The notes below the pieces were generated by a model. The model made no database searches. It was not told where the DNA came from and was given only the letters and a program-made list of their open reading frames with translations. 64,000 nt of DNA from Bacteroidales bacterium (GTDB taxonomy: Bacteria > Bacteroidota > Bacteroidia > Bacteroidales > P3): contig JAGAYN010000016.1 in the NCBI GenBank assembly GCA_017940465.1, forward strand, positions 22,595 to 86,594, given 5' to 3'. Positions 46,394-55,716 of this stretch are shown here, piece after piece. How positions within the stretch are numbered: position 1 is the stretch's first letter; the number at the start of each line of letters is the position of its first letter. Made by a program: the position numbers and the translations under genes.

Positions 46394-47805
46394 AAAAACA
46401 CATCATTTTCCTGTTCCTGGCAACCACTTTAACTATTGCAGCGCAGGTGGACACTGTCAGGTTCACCGACTTTCGCCCGTGGTACTGGTCTGAATTCTGG
46501 CCGAGCAGGGACTTGCTTCATATAGTCCTCCACCATTCTGAGACTGATGCCTGCTTACTACGACATACTAACCATCCATATATGAGCGCCGGCAGCTCCG
46601 GTCATGACCTAACATATTGCATGCACACTCTACATAATACACGCACCAGCAGGATTGCCATTGGAATGTATTCTGCCGACACCTTGAAAGTTGATGGCGT
46701 TGCCATTGCGGTGTACAGGTCTAGTTCTTACGCAGGCGGCGTCGCCACAAGCCATGAATATGGAAGTATTCTTGAATTTTATCTGAACAATGGCTATGAA
46801 TCACTAACCATTTCCATATCGGACTCCAACAGAAACCTCATAGCAAGCGGAAGCGCCATGCTGGCCGACTCATTGAGACACGGCGTTCTCCATTCAGGGG
46901 CAGAAGAAGCCCTTCCTATAAATGGAGTTGATCCAATTTCATATATTTTCGAGGTTCACTTCAATACGCAGGTTGATTTGATTGACTCTTTCTATGTGGA
47001 AGCTCGCATTTTCAACCCATCACACGACACCACCATCTCATTCCCACTGGAAATCCTTGTGGAAGACCATTGGTTCTATAACACCACCTCCACCAACTAT
47101 TTCTACCCACCGCTCGCTTGGTTCGACATGAAAGGAGTTCGCCGCTCATCTTCTGAGCCTGGTGTCAATGAACTGTTCTACCTTCCCGACGGCGTATGGA
47201 GCAGGGGGATGTCAGTAACCGGCGACCCGCTCCACGGCACTCCGCTGGTGTTCCCCCTGCTGGTGAACACCTGCCACAGCCCCAATGACGTGCGGGTGGA
47301 AACCACCGGGAGCGTCGCCAGGCTGATCTGGACGCCGGGACGCTTCGACCGCCTCTGGGAAATCTCCTACGGCCCCGCAGGAACACCGCCGGAAAGCGGC
47401 ACCGTGGTGCAGAGCAGCCGCGCCGAAGCCTACATCACACAAATCCCCAACGGCGTAGACTACGTGGCCTATATCCGCGCCTTCTGCACCGCACGCGACT
47501 CGGTGTGGAGTCCCTGGAGCGACAGCATTCACGTCAGGCTCCACTCCTCCGGCATCGCCTCCGCCGACGCCCTCGGCGTCACCCTCGCACCGAACCCCGC
47601 CGCCAGCACCCTGCACATCTCCTCTCCCAACGCCGCACTGCTCAGCCTCGACGCCTACAACAGCGCCGGCATCCGCACCGCCGCCACCGCCCTCGACGGA
47701 CACTCCGCCTCCCTCGACCTGACCTCCTGGCCCAACGGCACCTACTTCCTCCTCCTCCACACCGACCTCGGCCCCGCAAAAGCACCCCTCGTGGTGAAAC
47801 ACTAA
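46390..47805 (+). CDS. T9SS cargo protein with fibronectin III and type A sorting domain
   Basis: 471 residues. Signal peptide (HIIFLFLATTLTIAAQ), a long N-terminal region of unknown fold (about 20-290), an FN3 domain (CHSPNDVRVETTGSVARLIWTPG ... VDYVAYIRAFC), then a type A T9SS sorting domain (VTLAPNPAASTLHIS ... LDLTSWPNGTYFLLLHTD). It should be exported by the T9SS and processed by PorU. Base composition changes sharply inside the gene: AT-rich up to about 47170, GC-rich beyond, matching the start of the FN3 and sorting domains. Confidence 0.85.
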   Translation: MKKHIIFLFLATTLTIAAQVDTVRFTDFRPWYWSEFWPSRDLLHIVLHHSETDACLLRHTNHPYMSAGSSGHDLTYCMHTLHNTRTSRIAIGMYSADTLKVDGVAIAVYRSSSYAGGVATSHEYGSILEFYLNNGYESLTISISDSNRNLIASGSAMLADSLRHGVLHSGAEEALPINGVDPISYIFEVHFNTQVDLIDSFYVEARIFNPSHDTTISFPLEILVEDHWFYNTTSTNYFYPPLAWFDMKGVRRSSSEPGVNELFYLPDGVWSRGMSVTGDPLHGTPLVFPLLVNTCHSPNDVRVETTGSVARLIWTPGRFDRLWEISYGPAGTPPESGTVVQSSRAEAYITQIPNGVDYVAYIRAFCTARDSVWSPWSDSIHVRLHSSGIASADALGVTLAPNPAASTLHISSPNAALLSLDAYNSAGIRTAATALDGHSASLDLTSWPNGTYFLLLHTDLGPAKAPLVVKH

Positions 47806-47823
47806 CATGGAAGCCGAGGGGGA

Positions 47824-47882
47824 CCCTCTATGTATCCCCCAGGTATCCTCTATGTATTTAGTTCGACTGTGAACCGTTATGA
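47824..47882 (+). repeat. Dispersed 11-bp array element, copy D
   Basis: Units TGTATCCCCCA, GGTATCCTCTA, TGTATTTAGTT, then the core TTCGACTGTGAACCGTTATGA. It lies 55 bases upstream of the TlpA-like gene's -7 box, in the same orientation. Confidence 0.85.
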
Positions 47883-47935
47883 CCCCTTTTTTGAACCAAA
47901 TGGCTCAAAAAAGGTGGGGTTGTCGCGTTTTTTTG

Positions 47936-47944
47936 TATCTTTGC
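47936..47944 (+). promoter_or_regulatory. -7 promoter box (TATCTTTGC) for the TlpA-like gene
   Basis: Matches TAnnTTTGC, 24 bases before the ATG at 47969. AAAAAAGGTGGGG lies 16 bases upstream of the box, as also seen for the MATE promoter. Confidence 0.75.
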
Positions 47945-47968
47945 ACTTTCAAACATAATGTAAAAGAA

Positions 47969-49057
47969 ATGAAAAAACTTACGCAAATCATTTGTAGTGT
48001 GGCTCTTATGACTGCAATGGCCAGTTGTGGCGGCAAGAATCAATTCACGGTGAAGGGCGACCTGGGCGGGGAATCGCTCGACGGCTCGATGGTGTACCTG
48101 GTGGACATGTCCAACCCCAACGAGGCGGTGGACAGCGTGGTGGTGGCCGGCGGCCGTTTTGAGTTCAGCGGCACGGTGGACGAGTCATGGCTCGGCGTGG
48201 TGGCCAGCGAGGTGTTCAACCAGCAGTTTATCGTCGAGCCCGGCGTCATCACGGTGGCCCCCGGCCAGATCGGCGGCACGCCGCTGAACGACAGCCTGCA
48301 GGCGATGAACGCGAGCCTCGACGTGAGCGACCTCGAAGTGGAGATGCAGACCTACATGCCGCTCTACTACAACGCGCCCGACGCCGCCTCGCGCGCCGAG
48401 GCCGAGCGGGTGCTGGACAGCCTCGAGGCCGTGGGCAACGCCCGCATCCAGGAGGCCTGCTGGCGCCTCTACCGCAACAACGGCGACAACCTGCTGGGCG
48501 CCATCGCCATGGAGAGCATCGCCCAGACGGGCGACTTCACCTACGCGCAGCTGGACAGCATCCTGCGCGACGCCTCGCCCCGCGTGAGGAACCACGCGCC
48601 GGTGCAGCAGAAACTGGCCCAGCTGAAGGCGGTGGACGCCACCTCGGTGGGCAAGCGCTACACCGACATCGTGGGTGTGAATGGCCGACTGAGCGACCTG
48701 ATCGACGGCAAGGTGGCACTGGTGGACTTCTGGGCCTCGTGGTGTGGCCCCTGCCGCAACGAAATCAAGGACAACCTCGTACCGCTCTGGGCCAAATACA
48801 AGGACAAGGGGCTGGTGATAGTGGGCCTGAACGTGTGGGAGCGCGGCGACCGTGCCAAGCGCGAAGCCGCCCACCGGAAGGCCATGGACGACCTCGGCAT
48901 CGCCTACCCCCAGCTGGTAGACTCCACCCGCACCGCCACCGACACCTACGGCGTGCGCGGCATCCCGCAGATACTGCTCATCGGCAAGGACGGCACCATC
49001 CTGGCCCGCGACCTGCGCGGCGCCGCCATCGAGGAAGCCATCGTCAAGGCACTCTGA
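47969..49057 (+). CDS. TlpA-like thioredoxin lipoprotein with DUF4369 domain
   Basis: 362 residues. Lipobox MTAMASC, then a DUF4369 domain (FTVKGDLGGESLDGSMVYLVDM), a helical linker and a C-terminal thioredoxin fold with active site DFWASWCGPCRNEI and cis-Pro loop VRGIPQILLI. Such proteins reduce disulfides in periplasmic or surface proteins. The chosen start follows the promoter; the longer frame would begin upstream of it in the dispersed repeat. Confidence 0.92.
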   Translation: MKKLTQIICSVALMTAMASCGGKNQFTVKGDLGGESLDGSMVYLVDMSNPNEAVDSVVVAGGRFEFSGTVDESWLGVVASEVFNQQFIVEPGVITVAPGQIGGTPLNDSLQAMNASLDVSDLEVEMQTYMPLYYNAPDAASRAEAERVLDSLEAVGNARIQEACWRLYRNNGDNLLGAIAMESIAQTGDFTYAQLDSILRDASPRVRNHAPVQQKLAQLKAVDATSVGKRYTDIVGVNGRLSDLIDGKVALVDFWASWCGPCRNEIKDNLVPLWAKYKDKGLVIVGLNVWERGDRAKREAAHRKAMDDLGIAYPQLVDSTRTATDTYGVRGIPQILLIGKDGTILARDLRGAAIEEAIVKAL

Positions 49058-49068
49058 TGGTGAATGAA

Positions 49069-49196
49069 GAGTGAACAATGGAGAATGAAGAATGAAGGTT
49101 GCATCATATATTTCGCATAGAGCAGGCCTTGACATACACAATGCTGTCTGGCTGCTCGTTCTCTTTTCTTCATTCTTCATTCTCCATTCTCCACTC
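49069..49196. repeat. Inverted-repeat mini-element across the start of an outer-membrane protein gene
   Basis: Left arm 49069-49097 (GAGTGAACAATGGAGAATGA...) and right arm 49168-49196 are inverted copies, about 26 of 29 bases matching, around a 70-bp centre. The arms are built of the GAATGAA heptamer words seen at 37060 and 45875. The downstream gene starts inside the left arm. Confidence 0.75.
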
Positions 49197-50300
49197 TCTG
49201 CGCAGCCAGCCGACAGCACCCGCCTGCGTCTCGAACTGGAGCACCACCACTTCTTCCGCAACAACGAGTACGGCAGCGACCGCATGGACGGCTACACCCT
49301 TCCGGGCTTCTACATGAGGCCCAAAATGGTGTGGCAGGTGGAGCCGCACGTGCGCCTGGCGGTGGGCCTGCACTGGCTCAACTACTGGGGAGCCCACCAG
49401 TACCCTTCGCACATCACCTACTCCACCATCCTGCCCGACGAAAGCGAAAACAGCAGCAGCATCCACCTGCTGCCCTGGGTGCAGGCGCGGGTGGACTTCT
49501 TCCCCGGAGTGACCCTCCTGCTCGGCAGCCTGGAGAGCAACTCGGGCCACCTGCTGCCCCTGCCGCTCTACAACCCCGAACGCCGTTACGCCACCGACCC
49601 CGAAGCCGGCGTGCAGCTGCTGGTGGAGCGCCCCTGGGTGGAGGCCGACCTCTGGGCGAACTGGAACGAGTTTATCTTCAACCAAAGCCGCCACCAGGAG
49701 AACTTCCACACTGGCCTCTCGGCCCGCTTCAAGTGGAACATCGGCGGCCACTGGACCCTCCAGCTGCCCCTCTACGCCATCGTCAACCACCGCGGCGGCG
49801 AAGTGTCGCTGAACATCGGCACACGCAACCACGGCAACTTCAGCACCGGCCTGGCCGCCACCTACCGCCTCGGCCACTTCTCCGCCTCGCTGGAGGTACT
49901 CATGGCGGCCTTCTCGCAAAAGCGCGACACCACCCTCGCCTTCAGCCACGGCAAAGCCTTCTCACCCACCCTCACCCTCCGCTACCGCGAAGCGAAACTG
50001 ACCGCCAACTACTGGGTGGGCGACGACTTCTTCTCCCTGCTCGGAAGCGACCACTTCTCCAACCGCTCCACCAACACCCCCGGCATGACCATCGAGCGCA
50101 ACAAGATGCTCACCCTGGCCGCCGCCTACACCTGGAAGCGCTTCCGCTCCTGCACCGTATCCTTTGAAGGCGACCTGATACACTACTACCCCTACGTGCG
50201 CCACTGCCCCCCCTACGAAGGCAGCCTGCGCGACAGCCGCACCCTCTTCGGCTTCGGCATGCACATACAGCTCAACCCCTCCATACGCCTGCTGCCATGA
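49092..50300 (+). CDS. Predicted outer-membrane beta-barrel protein
   Basis: 402 residues. A hydrophobic N-terminus (AVWLLVLFSSFFILHSPLSAQ) fits a signal peptide, followed by alternating aromatic strands typical of a barrel (RLAVGLHWLNYWG, VEADLWANWNEFIF, HWTLQLPLYAIVNHRGG, FGFGMHIQLNPSI). No TonB plug is present. Function unknown. The start and signal sequence are encoded by the inverted-repeat element at 49069-49196. The stop overlaps the ribF start (ATGA). Confidence 0.72.
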   Translation: MKVASYISHRAGLDIHNAVWLLVLFSSFFILHSPLSAQPADSTRLRLELEHHHFFRNNEYGSDRMDGYTLPGFYMRPKMVWQVEPHVRLAVGLHWLNYWGAHQYPSHITYSTILPDESENSSSIHLLPWVQARVDFFPGVTLLLGSLESNSGHLLPLPLYNPERRYATDPEAGVQLLVERPWVEADLWANWNEFIFNQSRHQENFHTGLSARFKWNIGGHWTLQLPLYAIVNHRGGEVSLNIGTRNHGNFSTGLAATYRLGHFSASLEVLMAAFSQKRDTTLAFSHGKAFSPTLTLRYREAKLTANYWVGDDFFSLLGSDHFSNRSTNTPGMTIERNKMLTLAAAYTWKRFRSCTVSFEGDLIHYYPYVRHCPPYEGSLRDSRTLFGFGMHIQLNPSIRLLP

Positions 50301-51214
50301 GCCTCTTCTCGCTCTACACCGCCTCGGGGCCCGTCAAGGCCATCCGCGAAGAGACCGCCGTCACCCTCGGCGTGTTCGACGGCGTCCACCGCGGCCACCG
50401 CGCCCTGCTGCGCCAGCTCGAAGGCGGCGCCCCGACGGCCGTCACCCTCGCCTCCCATCCCTCCTTCGTCCTCGGACGCCGCGGAAGCGAAGACTGGCTC
50501 GACGAAGAGCAGGAGCACCTACGGCTGCTGCTGGCGGCGGGGGTGAAATACGTGGCAGTGATGCCCTTCACCGACGAAGTGGCCCGCCTGACAGCCTGCC
50601 AGCTGACCCGCCTGATGCACAACGAACTGCACATGCGCACCCTCCTGCTGGGCTATGACGGACGCTTCGGCTCCCGGCAGGACGACGACTTCGCCCTCCT
50701 GCCGCAACTGGCCGACGAACTGGGCATCATGCTCAAGCACGGGAGGCCCTACCTGCTGGACGGCGACCCCGTCAGCTCCTCGCGCATACGTCGCGCGCTG
50801 GGCGAGGGCAACGTGGAAGAGGCCGCCACCCTCCTCGGCCGCCCCTACAGCGTGGGCGGCACCGTGCAGCACGGCCGCGGCGTGGGCCACACCCTCGGAT
50901 TCCCCACCGCCAACATCGACCTCGCCCACTCCCGCAAAACCCTCCCCACCGAGGGCGTCTACATCGTGCGCATCGGCACCCCCGGCGCGCACCTGCGCCA
51001 CATCGGCATGGCCAACCTCGGCACCGCACCCACCTACGGCATCGAACAGCGCATGCTCGAGGTGCACCTGCTGGACTACAGCGGCGACCTCTACGACAAG
51101 GCCGTGGAGGTGGAATTCCTGCACCGCCTGCGCGACACACGCCGATTCGACAGCCGGGAGGCCCTGCAACGACAACTGGAAAACGACCTGCAACAGGCAC
51201 GCCAATGGTTATAA
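50297..51214 (+). CDS. ribF: Bifunctional riboflavin kinase/FAD synthetase
   Basis: 305 residues. Makes FMN and FAD from riboflavin. N-terminal nucleotidyltransferase with GVFDGVHRGHRALL (25-38) and DGDPVSSSRIRRAL; C-terminal kinase with GRGVGHTLGFPTANI and EGVYIVRIG. Overlaps the barrel gene by four bases and the nitrilase gene by ten, forming a translationally coupled run to mutS2. Confidence 0.95.
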   Translation: MSLFSLYTASGPVKAIREETAVTLGVFDGVHRGHRALLRQLEGGAPTAVTLASHPSFVLGRRGSEDWLDEEQEHLRLLLAAGVKYVAVMPFTDEVARLTACQLTRLMHNELHMRTLLLGYDGRFGSRQDDDFALLPQLADELGIMLKHGRPYLLDGDPVSSSRIRRALGEGNVEEAATLLGRPYSVGGTVQHGRGVGHTLGFPTANIDLAHSRKTLPTEGVYIVRIGTPGAHLRHIGMANLGTAPTYGIEQRMLEVHLLDYSGDLYDKAVEVEFLHRLRDTRRFDSREALQRQLENDLQQARQWL

Positions 51215-51948
51215 CCCTCTATCAACAAGACATCCTCTGGGCACAGCCCGACGCCAACCGGCGGCAGGCGGAGGCGGCCCTGGAGGGCTCCCACGGCGAT
51301 ATCTTCGTGCTCCCCGAGACTTTCACCACCGGCTTCGGCGACCACATGGCAGCCCTGGCCGAACCCCCCGGCGGACCCACCCTGCAGTGGGCACAGCAAA
51401 TGGCCGCACGGCACGACATGCTGCTGGTGGGCACATGGATAGTGAAAGTGAACGGCTGCTGCTACAACCGCCTGCACTGGATATACCCTGACGGCACCCA
51501 CGGCCACTACGACAAGGCCCACACCTTCCGCGTCAGCGGCGAAGCCGACCAGATAGGCCGCGGCACAGAGCGCCCCACCTTCGAGTACAAAGGCTGGCGC
51601 ATACGCCCCGCCGTATGCTACGACCTGCGCTTCCCCAAATGGCTCCGCAACGAGGGGCTGGACTACGACCTGCTGCTCCTCTGCGCCAACTGGCCCGCCA
51701 GCCGCCGCGAAGCCTGGAGCACCCTGCTCCGCGCCCGCGCCATAGAGAACCTCTGCTACGTGGCGGGCTGCAACCGCACCGGTACCGACCCCCACGGCAG
51801 CCTCTACACCGGCGACAGCGCCGTGGTGGACTACAAAGGGCTGCCCCTACAGCCATCCACCGACGGCCTCTTCCTCACCGCCACCCTCGACCGCGAACGC
51901 CTCGCCGCCTTCCGCGAGCGCTGGCCCTTCCACCTGGATTTCGACTAA
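51205..51948 (+). CDS. Nitrilase-superfamily amidohydrolase (omega-amidase, YafV-like)
   Basis: 247 residues. The Glu-Lys-Cys triad is in VLPETFTTGF, HYDKAHTF and AVCYDLRFP. The MFxTGF-like block near the N-terminus and YDLRFPKWLRN mark the YafV/NIT2 branch, which hydrolyses alpha-ketoglutaramate and related damaged metabolites. Overlaps ribF by ten bases; mutS2 follows by one. Confidence 0.9.
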   Translation: MVITLYQQDILWAQPDANRRQAEAALEGSHGDIFVLPETFTTGFGDHMAALAEPPGGPTLQWAQQMAARHDMLLVGTWIVKVNGCCYNRLHWIYPDGTHGHYDKAHTFRVSGEADQIGRGTERPTFEYKGWRIRPAVCYDLRFPKWLRNEGLDYDLLLLCANWPASRREAWSTLLRARAIENLCYVAGCNRTGTDPHGSLYTGDSAVVDYKGLPLQPSTDGLFLTATLDRERLAAFRERWPFHLDFD

Positions 51949-51949
51949 A

Positions 51950-54400
51950 ATGAACGACAACATAGAGCAGAAACTCGGCTTCGACCGCATACGCCAACTG
52001 GTGCTCGAACAGACCACCAACGCCCTCGCCTCGCGCATGGCCGGGGAGATGGCCTTCATGACCGACCACACCCGCCTCGGCCACGAGCTGCAACTGCTGG
52101 AAGAGATGCGGCAGATAGTGCTGATGGAGAGCGAATTCCCCCAGCAGGACTTCATCGACCTCACCCCCGTGCTGGCCCACCTCCACGTGGGCAACACCTT
52201 CATCCCCATGGAGGCCATGTTCGAGTTGAAGCTGTCGCTCCGCACCATCCGCGAGTGCTACCAGTTTCTGGCACAGCCCGACAGCCCCTACCCTGCCCTG
52301 GCGGCCATGGCCGTGGAGGTGGAACTGGGCTACGGCGGCAAGAGCTCGCAGCTGAATGTCATCAACTCGCTGCTGGGCCAACTCATCAACGACCACGGCG
52401 AACTGCACGACAACGCCTCGCCCGCCCTGGCCGAAATCCGCCGCACCAAGGTGCGCAAGGCCGCCGAGGTGGAGGCCCAGGTCAGCAGCGCCCTGGCCCG
52501 CGCCAAGCGCGAAGGGTGGGCACCCGAGGGAGCCGAGGTGACCATCCGCGACGGACGCCCCGTCATCCCCCTGCTCACCACCCACCGCCGCCGCATGAAG
52601 GGCCTCATACAGGACGAGAGCGCCACGCGCCAGACCGCCTTCGTGGAGCCGCAGGAGGTGGTCGAACTCGGCAACGACCTGCGCGAGCTTGACTTCGACG
52701 AGCGCCACGAGGTGCAGCGCATACTACTGAACTTCAGCGAACGCCTGCGCCCCCTGCTGCCACAGCTGGAGGAAGCCTACCGATTCCTGGCACGCATCGA
52801 CTTCCTGCGGGCCAAGGCCCGCGTGGCCGTCGAACTGGACGCCTGCGTGCCCGTCCTGCATCCCGACCCGCGCATCGCATGGCTCGAAGCGCGCCATCCG
52901 CTGCTCTACCTTCAGAAAAGGGAAGGCGTGGTGCCGTTCGACCTGCAGCTCGCCGGCGACAGCGGCGACACCTCCTCCGGCAGCCCCGCCCGCATCCTCA
53001 TCATCTCCGGCCCCAACGCCGGCGGCAAGTCGGTGCTGCTCAAGGCCGTGGGACTGATACAGTACATGCTGCAGTGCGGCATGGCGGTTCCCCTGCGCCC
53101 CACCTCGGAGTGCGGCCTCTTCGGTTCCATCAGCATCGACATCGGCGACCAGCAGAGCATCGACAACGACCTCTCCACCTACACCTCCCACCTCCAGAAC
53201 ATGAAAGCCCTCCTCTCCGAGGCCCGTGGCGACACCCTCTTCCTGCTCGACGAGCTGGGCGGCGGCACCGAGCCCCGCAGCGGCTGCGCCATCGCCGAGG
53301 CCGTGCTGGAGCGGCTCTACGGGCAAGGCGCCTTCGGCGTGGTGACCACCCACTTCGCCGACCTCAAGCTGCTGGCCGACCGCATGCCCGGCGTGGTGAA
53401 CGGCGCCATGATGTACGACACCGGACACATGCGCCCCCTCTACCGCCTCAACATAGGACACCCGGGCTCCAGCTTCGCCTTCGAGATAGCCGAGAGCATC
53501 GGCTTCCCCAAAGACATACTGGAGCGCGCCGGCGAGAAGGTGGGGCGCGAGCAGCTCAACTTCGAGCACCAGCTGCAGCAACTGGAACTGGACAAGAAGG
53601 AGGTGGAGCGCAAGAAGGAGGAACTGCGCGTGGCCGACGAGTTCCTCAGCGAGGTGACCACCAAATACCAGCGCCTGAGCGACCAGCTCGAGGGCCGCAA
53701 GCGCGAGATTGTCGGCGCAGCCCGCAAGGAGGCGCAGCAGATACTGGAGGATGCCAACCGCACCGTGGAGCGCACCATCAGCGACATCAAGAGCGCCCAG
53801 GCCGAGAAGGAGGCCACCCGCGAGGCACGCGCCAAACTGGCCGAGGCCACCCTAAGGAACAAAAGCCTCACCCCCGGCCCCGCCCCCGTCAGGAAAAGCC
53901 AGCCGGATGCCGACGCCGCACACACGGCCGGGCCCGTGGCCGTGGGCACCATCGTGCGCATCGACGGGCAGGAGACCTACGGCGAGGTGGTGGAAATCAA
54001 GGGGAAGAAAGCCGTCGTCGAGAGCAACTCGATGCGGATGACCATACCGCTGGAGCGGCTCCAGAGCACCGCCAAGCAGAAAATCCCCGGCGCCAAGGCC
54101 GCCTCCGGCCAACGCTATGCCTCCATCTACGACGACATGAACGAGAAGCGCGCCCGCTTCAACCCCACCCTCGACCTCCGCGGCCACCGCGCCGAAGAGG
54201 CCATCGACCTCCTCCACCGCTTCCTCGACGAGGCCCTCCTCCTCGGCGAACGCGAGGTGCGCATCCTCCACGGCAAAGGCTACGGCATACTGATGCAGGT
54301 GATTTCCAGCGAACTGAAGGCCATGCGCGAGGTGCGCACCTACCGCCCCGAGAAGGTGGAACTGGGCGGCGCCGGCGTCACCGTGGTGGAGCTGCGGTAG
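51950..54400 (+). CDS. mutS2: Endonuclease MutS2
   Basis: 816 residues. MutS core and clamp without mismatch-reading domain I; ATPase with ISGPNAGGKSVLLK (about 350-363) and FLLDELGGGTEP; coiled coil (about 530-640); C-terminal Smr nuclease domain with LDLRGHRAEEA and RILHGKGYGIL (about 741-816). Acts on branched DNA to limit recombination, or on collided ribosomes in some bacteria. This deserves note in a window full of repeats. Starts one base after the nitrilase stop. Confidence 0.95.
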   Translation: MNDNIEQKLGFDRIRQLVLEQTTNALASRMAGEMAFMTDHTRLGHELQLLEEMRQIVLMESEFPQQDFIDLTPVLAHLHVGNTFIPMEAMFELKLSLRTIRECYQFLAQPDSPYPALAAMAVEVELGYGGKSSQLNVINSLLGQLINDHGELHDNASPALAEIRRTKVRKAAEVEAQVSSALARAKREGWAPEGAEVTIRDGRPVIPLLTTHRRRMKGLIQDESATRQTAFVEPQEVVELGNDLRELDFDERHEVQRILLNFSERLRPLLPQLEEAYRFLARIDFLRAKARVAVELDACVPVLHPDPRIAWLEARHPLLYLQKREGVVPFDLQLAGDSGDTSSGSPARILIISGPNAGGKSVLLKAVGLIQYMLQCGMAVPLRPTSECGLFGSISIDIGDQQSIDNDLSTYTSHLQNMKALLSEARGDTLFLLDELGGGTEPRSGCAIAEAVLERLYGQGAFGVVTTHFADLKLLADRMPGVVNGAMMYDTGHMRPLYRLNIGHPGSSFAFEIAESIGFPKDILERAGEKVGREQLNFEHQLQQLELDKKEVERKKEELRVADEFLSEVTTKYQRLSDQLEGRKREIVGAARKEAQQILEDANRTVERTISDIKSAQAEKEATREARAKLAEATLRNKSLTPGPAPVRKSQPDADAAHTAGPVAVGTIVRIDGQETYGEVVEIKGKKAVVESNSMRMTIPLERLQSTAKQKIPGAKAASGQRYASIYDDMNEKRARFNPTLDLRGHRAEEAIDLLHRFLDEALLLGEREVRILHGKGYGILMQVISSELKAMREVRTYRPEKVELGGAGVTVVELR

Positions 54401-54431
54401 CCCTCCGCCGGGGCGGCCCGGAGGATGCCGC

Positions 54432-54501
54432 GCTCCGAGTCAGACCAAGTCCGAGACAACTCCGTATCAACTCCGAGTCAACTCCGAGTCAACCCCGACC
54501 C
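54432..54501 (+). repeat. 11-bp tandem array (AACTCCGAGTC type)
   Basis: AACTCCGTATC (54458), AACTCCGAGTC (54469), AACTCCGAGTC (54480) and AACCCCGACCC (54491) are exact 11-bp steps; CTCCGAGTCAG (54432) and a 13-bp AAGTCCGAGAC relative lead in. The same unit length occurs in the GGTATC and AAAGAACAGTT arrays. Confidence 0.8.
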
Positions 54502-54576
54502 GGAAAAACGACCTGAAAAATTTGCCTGTGCGGAGGGCAATATTTCCCTCCCTGCGGCGTTAAGGCAGGCAGAACG

Positions 54577-55716
54577 ATGAAAGGCAACGAACTGAAACCA
54601 AGAATCGGCCTCTTCGGGCGGCGCAACGTGGGCAAAAGCACCATGGTGAACTTCCTGACGGGCCAGGAGGTGGCCATCGTGAGCGACACGGCCGGCACCA
54701 CCACCGACCCCGTGCGCAAGTCGATGGAAATCACCGGCATCGGACCCGTCATCCTCATCGACACCGCCGGCATCGACGACGAAGGCCCCCTCGGCCTCCA
54801 GCGCGTGGAGAAGAGCATGGCGGCCCTGGCCGAGGTGGACCTCGCCCTGCTGCTCCACACCGAATGGGGCGAACCCGAAGAGCGCGTGGAAGCCTGGTGC
54901 CACGGGCACGGCACGCCCCTGCTCAAAGTCCGCACCAAGGCCGGGCCCATCGACCGCGAGGCATTGATCGGACAAATCAAGACCGCCCTGCCGGAAAGCG
55001 CCTACCGCAGCCGCAGCCTGCTGGGCGATGTGGTGGAGGCCGGCGACAGCGTGCTGATGGTCACCCCCATCGACGCCTCGGCCCCCGAGGGGCGCATGAT
55101 ACTGCCCCAGGTGCAGGTGCTGCGCGACCTGATGGACCTCCACGCCACAGCCCTCGTCTGCCAGCCGCAGGAACTCGCCGCCACCCTGACGGCCATGCGG
55201 CAGCCGCCGCGGCTGGTGGTGACCGACAGCCAGGTCTTCGCCCAGGTGGCGCAGGCAGTGCCGGCGGAGGTGGCGCTCACCTCCTTCAGCGTCGTCCTCG
55301 CCCGCCAGAAAGGGCTCTTCGACGACTACCTGCGCGGCACCCCGGCCATAGGACGCCTCCGCGACGGCGACCGCATCCTCCTGCTCGAAAGCTGCACCCA
55401 CAACGTCACCTGCGAGGACATCGGCCGCGTCAAGCTGCCCGCCGCCCTCCGCCGCGCCACGGGCAAGCAGCTGGTGTGCGACGTGCTGGGAGGCCAGTCG
55501 CCACTGCCCTCCGACCTCGCGCAATACGCCCTCGTCATCCAGTGCGGCGGCTGCGTCATCACCCGCCAGCAGGTGCGCGCACGCCTGCAACCCGCCCTCG
55601 ACGCCGGCGTCCCCGTCAGCAACTACGGCCTCGCCCTCGCCTGGTGCACCGGCATCTTCGACCGCGCCACACAGATCTTCTCCCAAGCCCCCAAGCAATC
55701 AGAATACTCCGAATAA
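54577..55716 (+). CDS. hydF: [FeFe]-hydrogenase H-cluster maturation GTPase HydF
   Basis: 379 residues. Scaffold that assembles and passes the 2Fe subcluster to HydA. GTPase domain with GRRNVGKST (14-22), T-loop and DTAGIDD; C-terminal [4Fe-4S] site with ESCTHN and later QCGGCV, the CxH...CxxC pattern. HydE and HydG are not nearby. The stop codon and last residues (QSEYSE) come from an 18-bp repeat at 55697. Confidence 0.93.
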   Translation: MKGNELKPRIGLFGRRNVGKSTMVNFLTGQEVAIVSDTAGTTTDPVRKSMEITGIGPVILIDTAGIDDEGPLGLQRVEKSMAALAEVDLALLLHTEWGEPEERVEAWCHGHGTPLLKVRTKAGPIDREALIGQIKTALPESAYRSRSLLGDVVEAGDSVLMVTPIDASAPEGRMILPQVQVLRDLMDLHATALVCQPQELAATLTAMRQPPRLVVTDSQVFAQVAQAVPAEVALTSFSVVLARQKGLFDDYLRGTPAIGRLRDGDRILLLESCTHNVTCEDIGRVKLPAALRRATGKQLVCDVLGGQSPLPSDLAQYALVIQCGGCVITRQQVRARLQPALDAGVPVSNYGLALAWCTGIFDRATQIFSQAPKQSEYSE

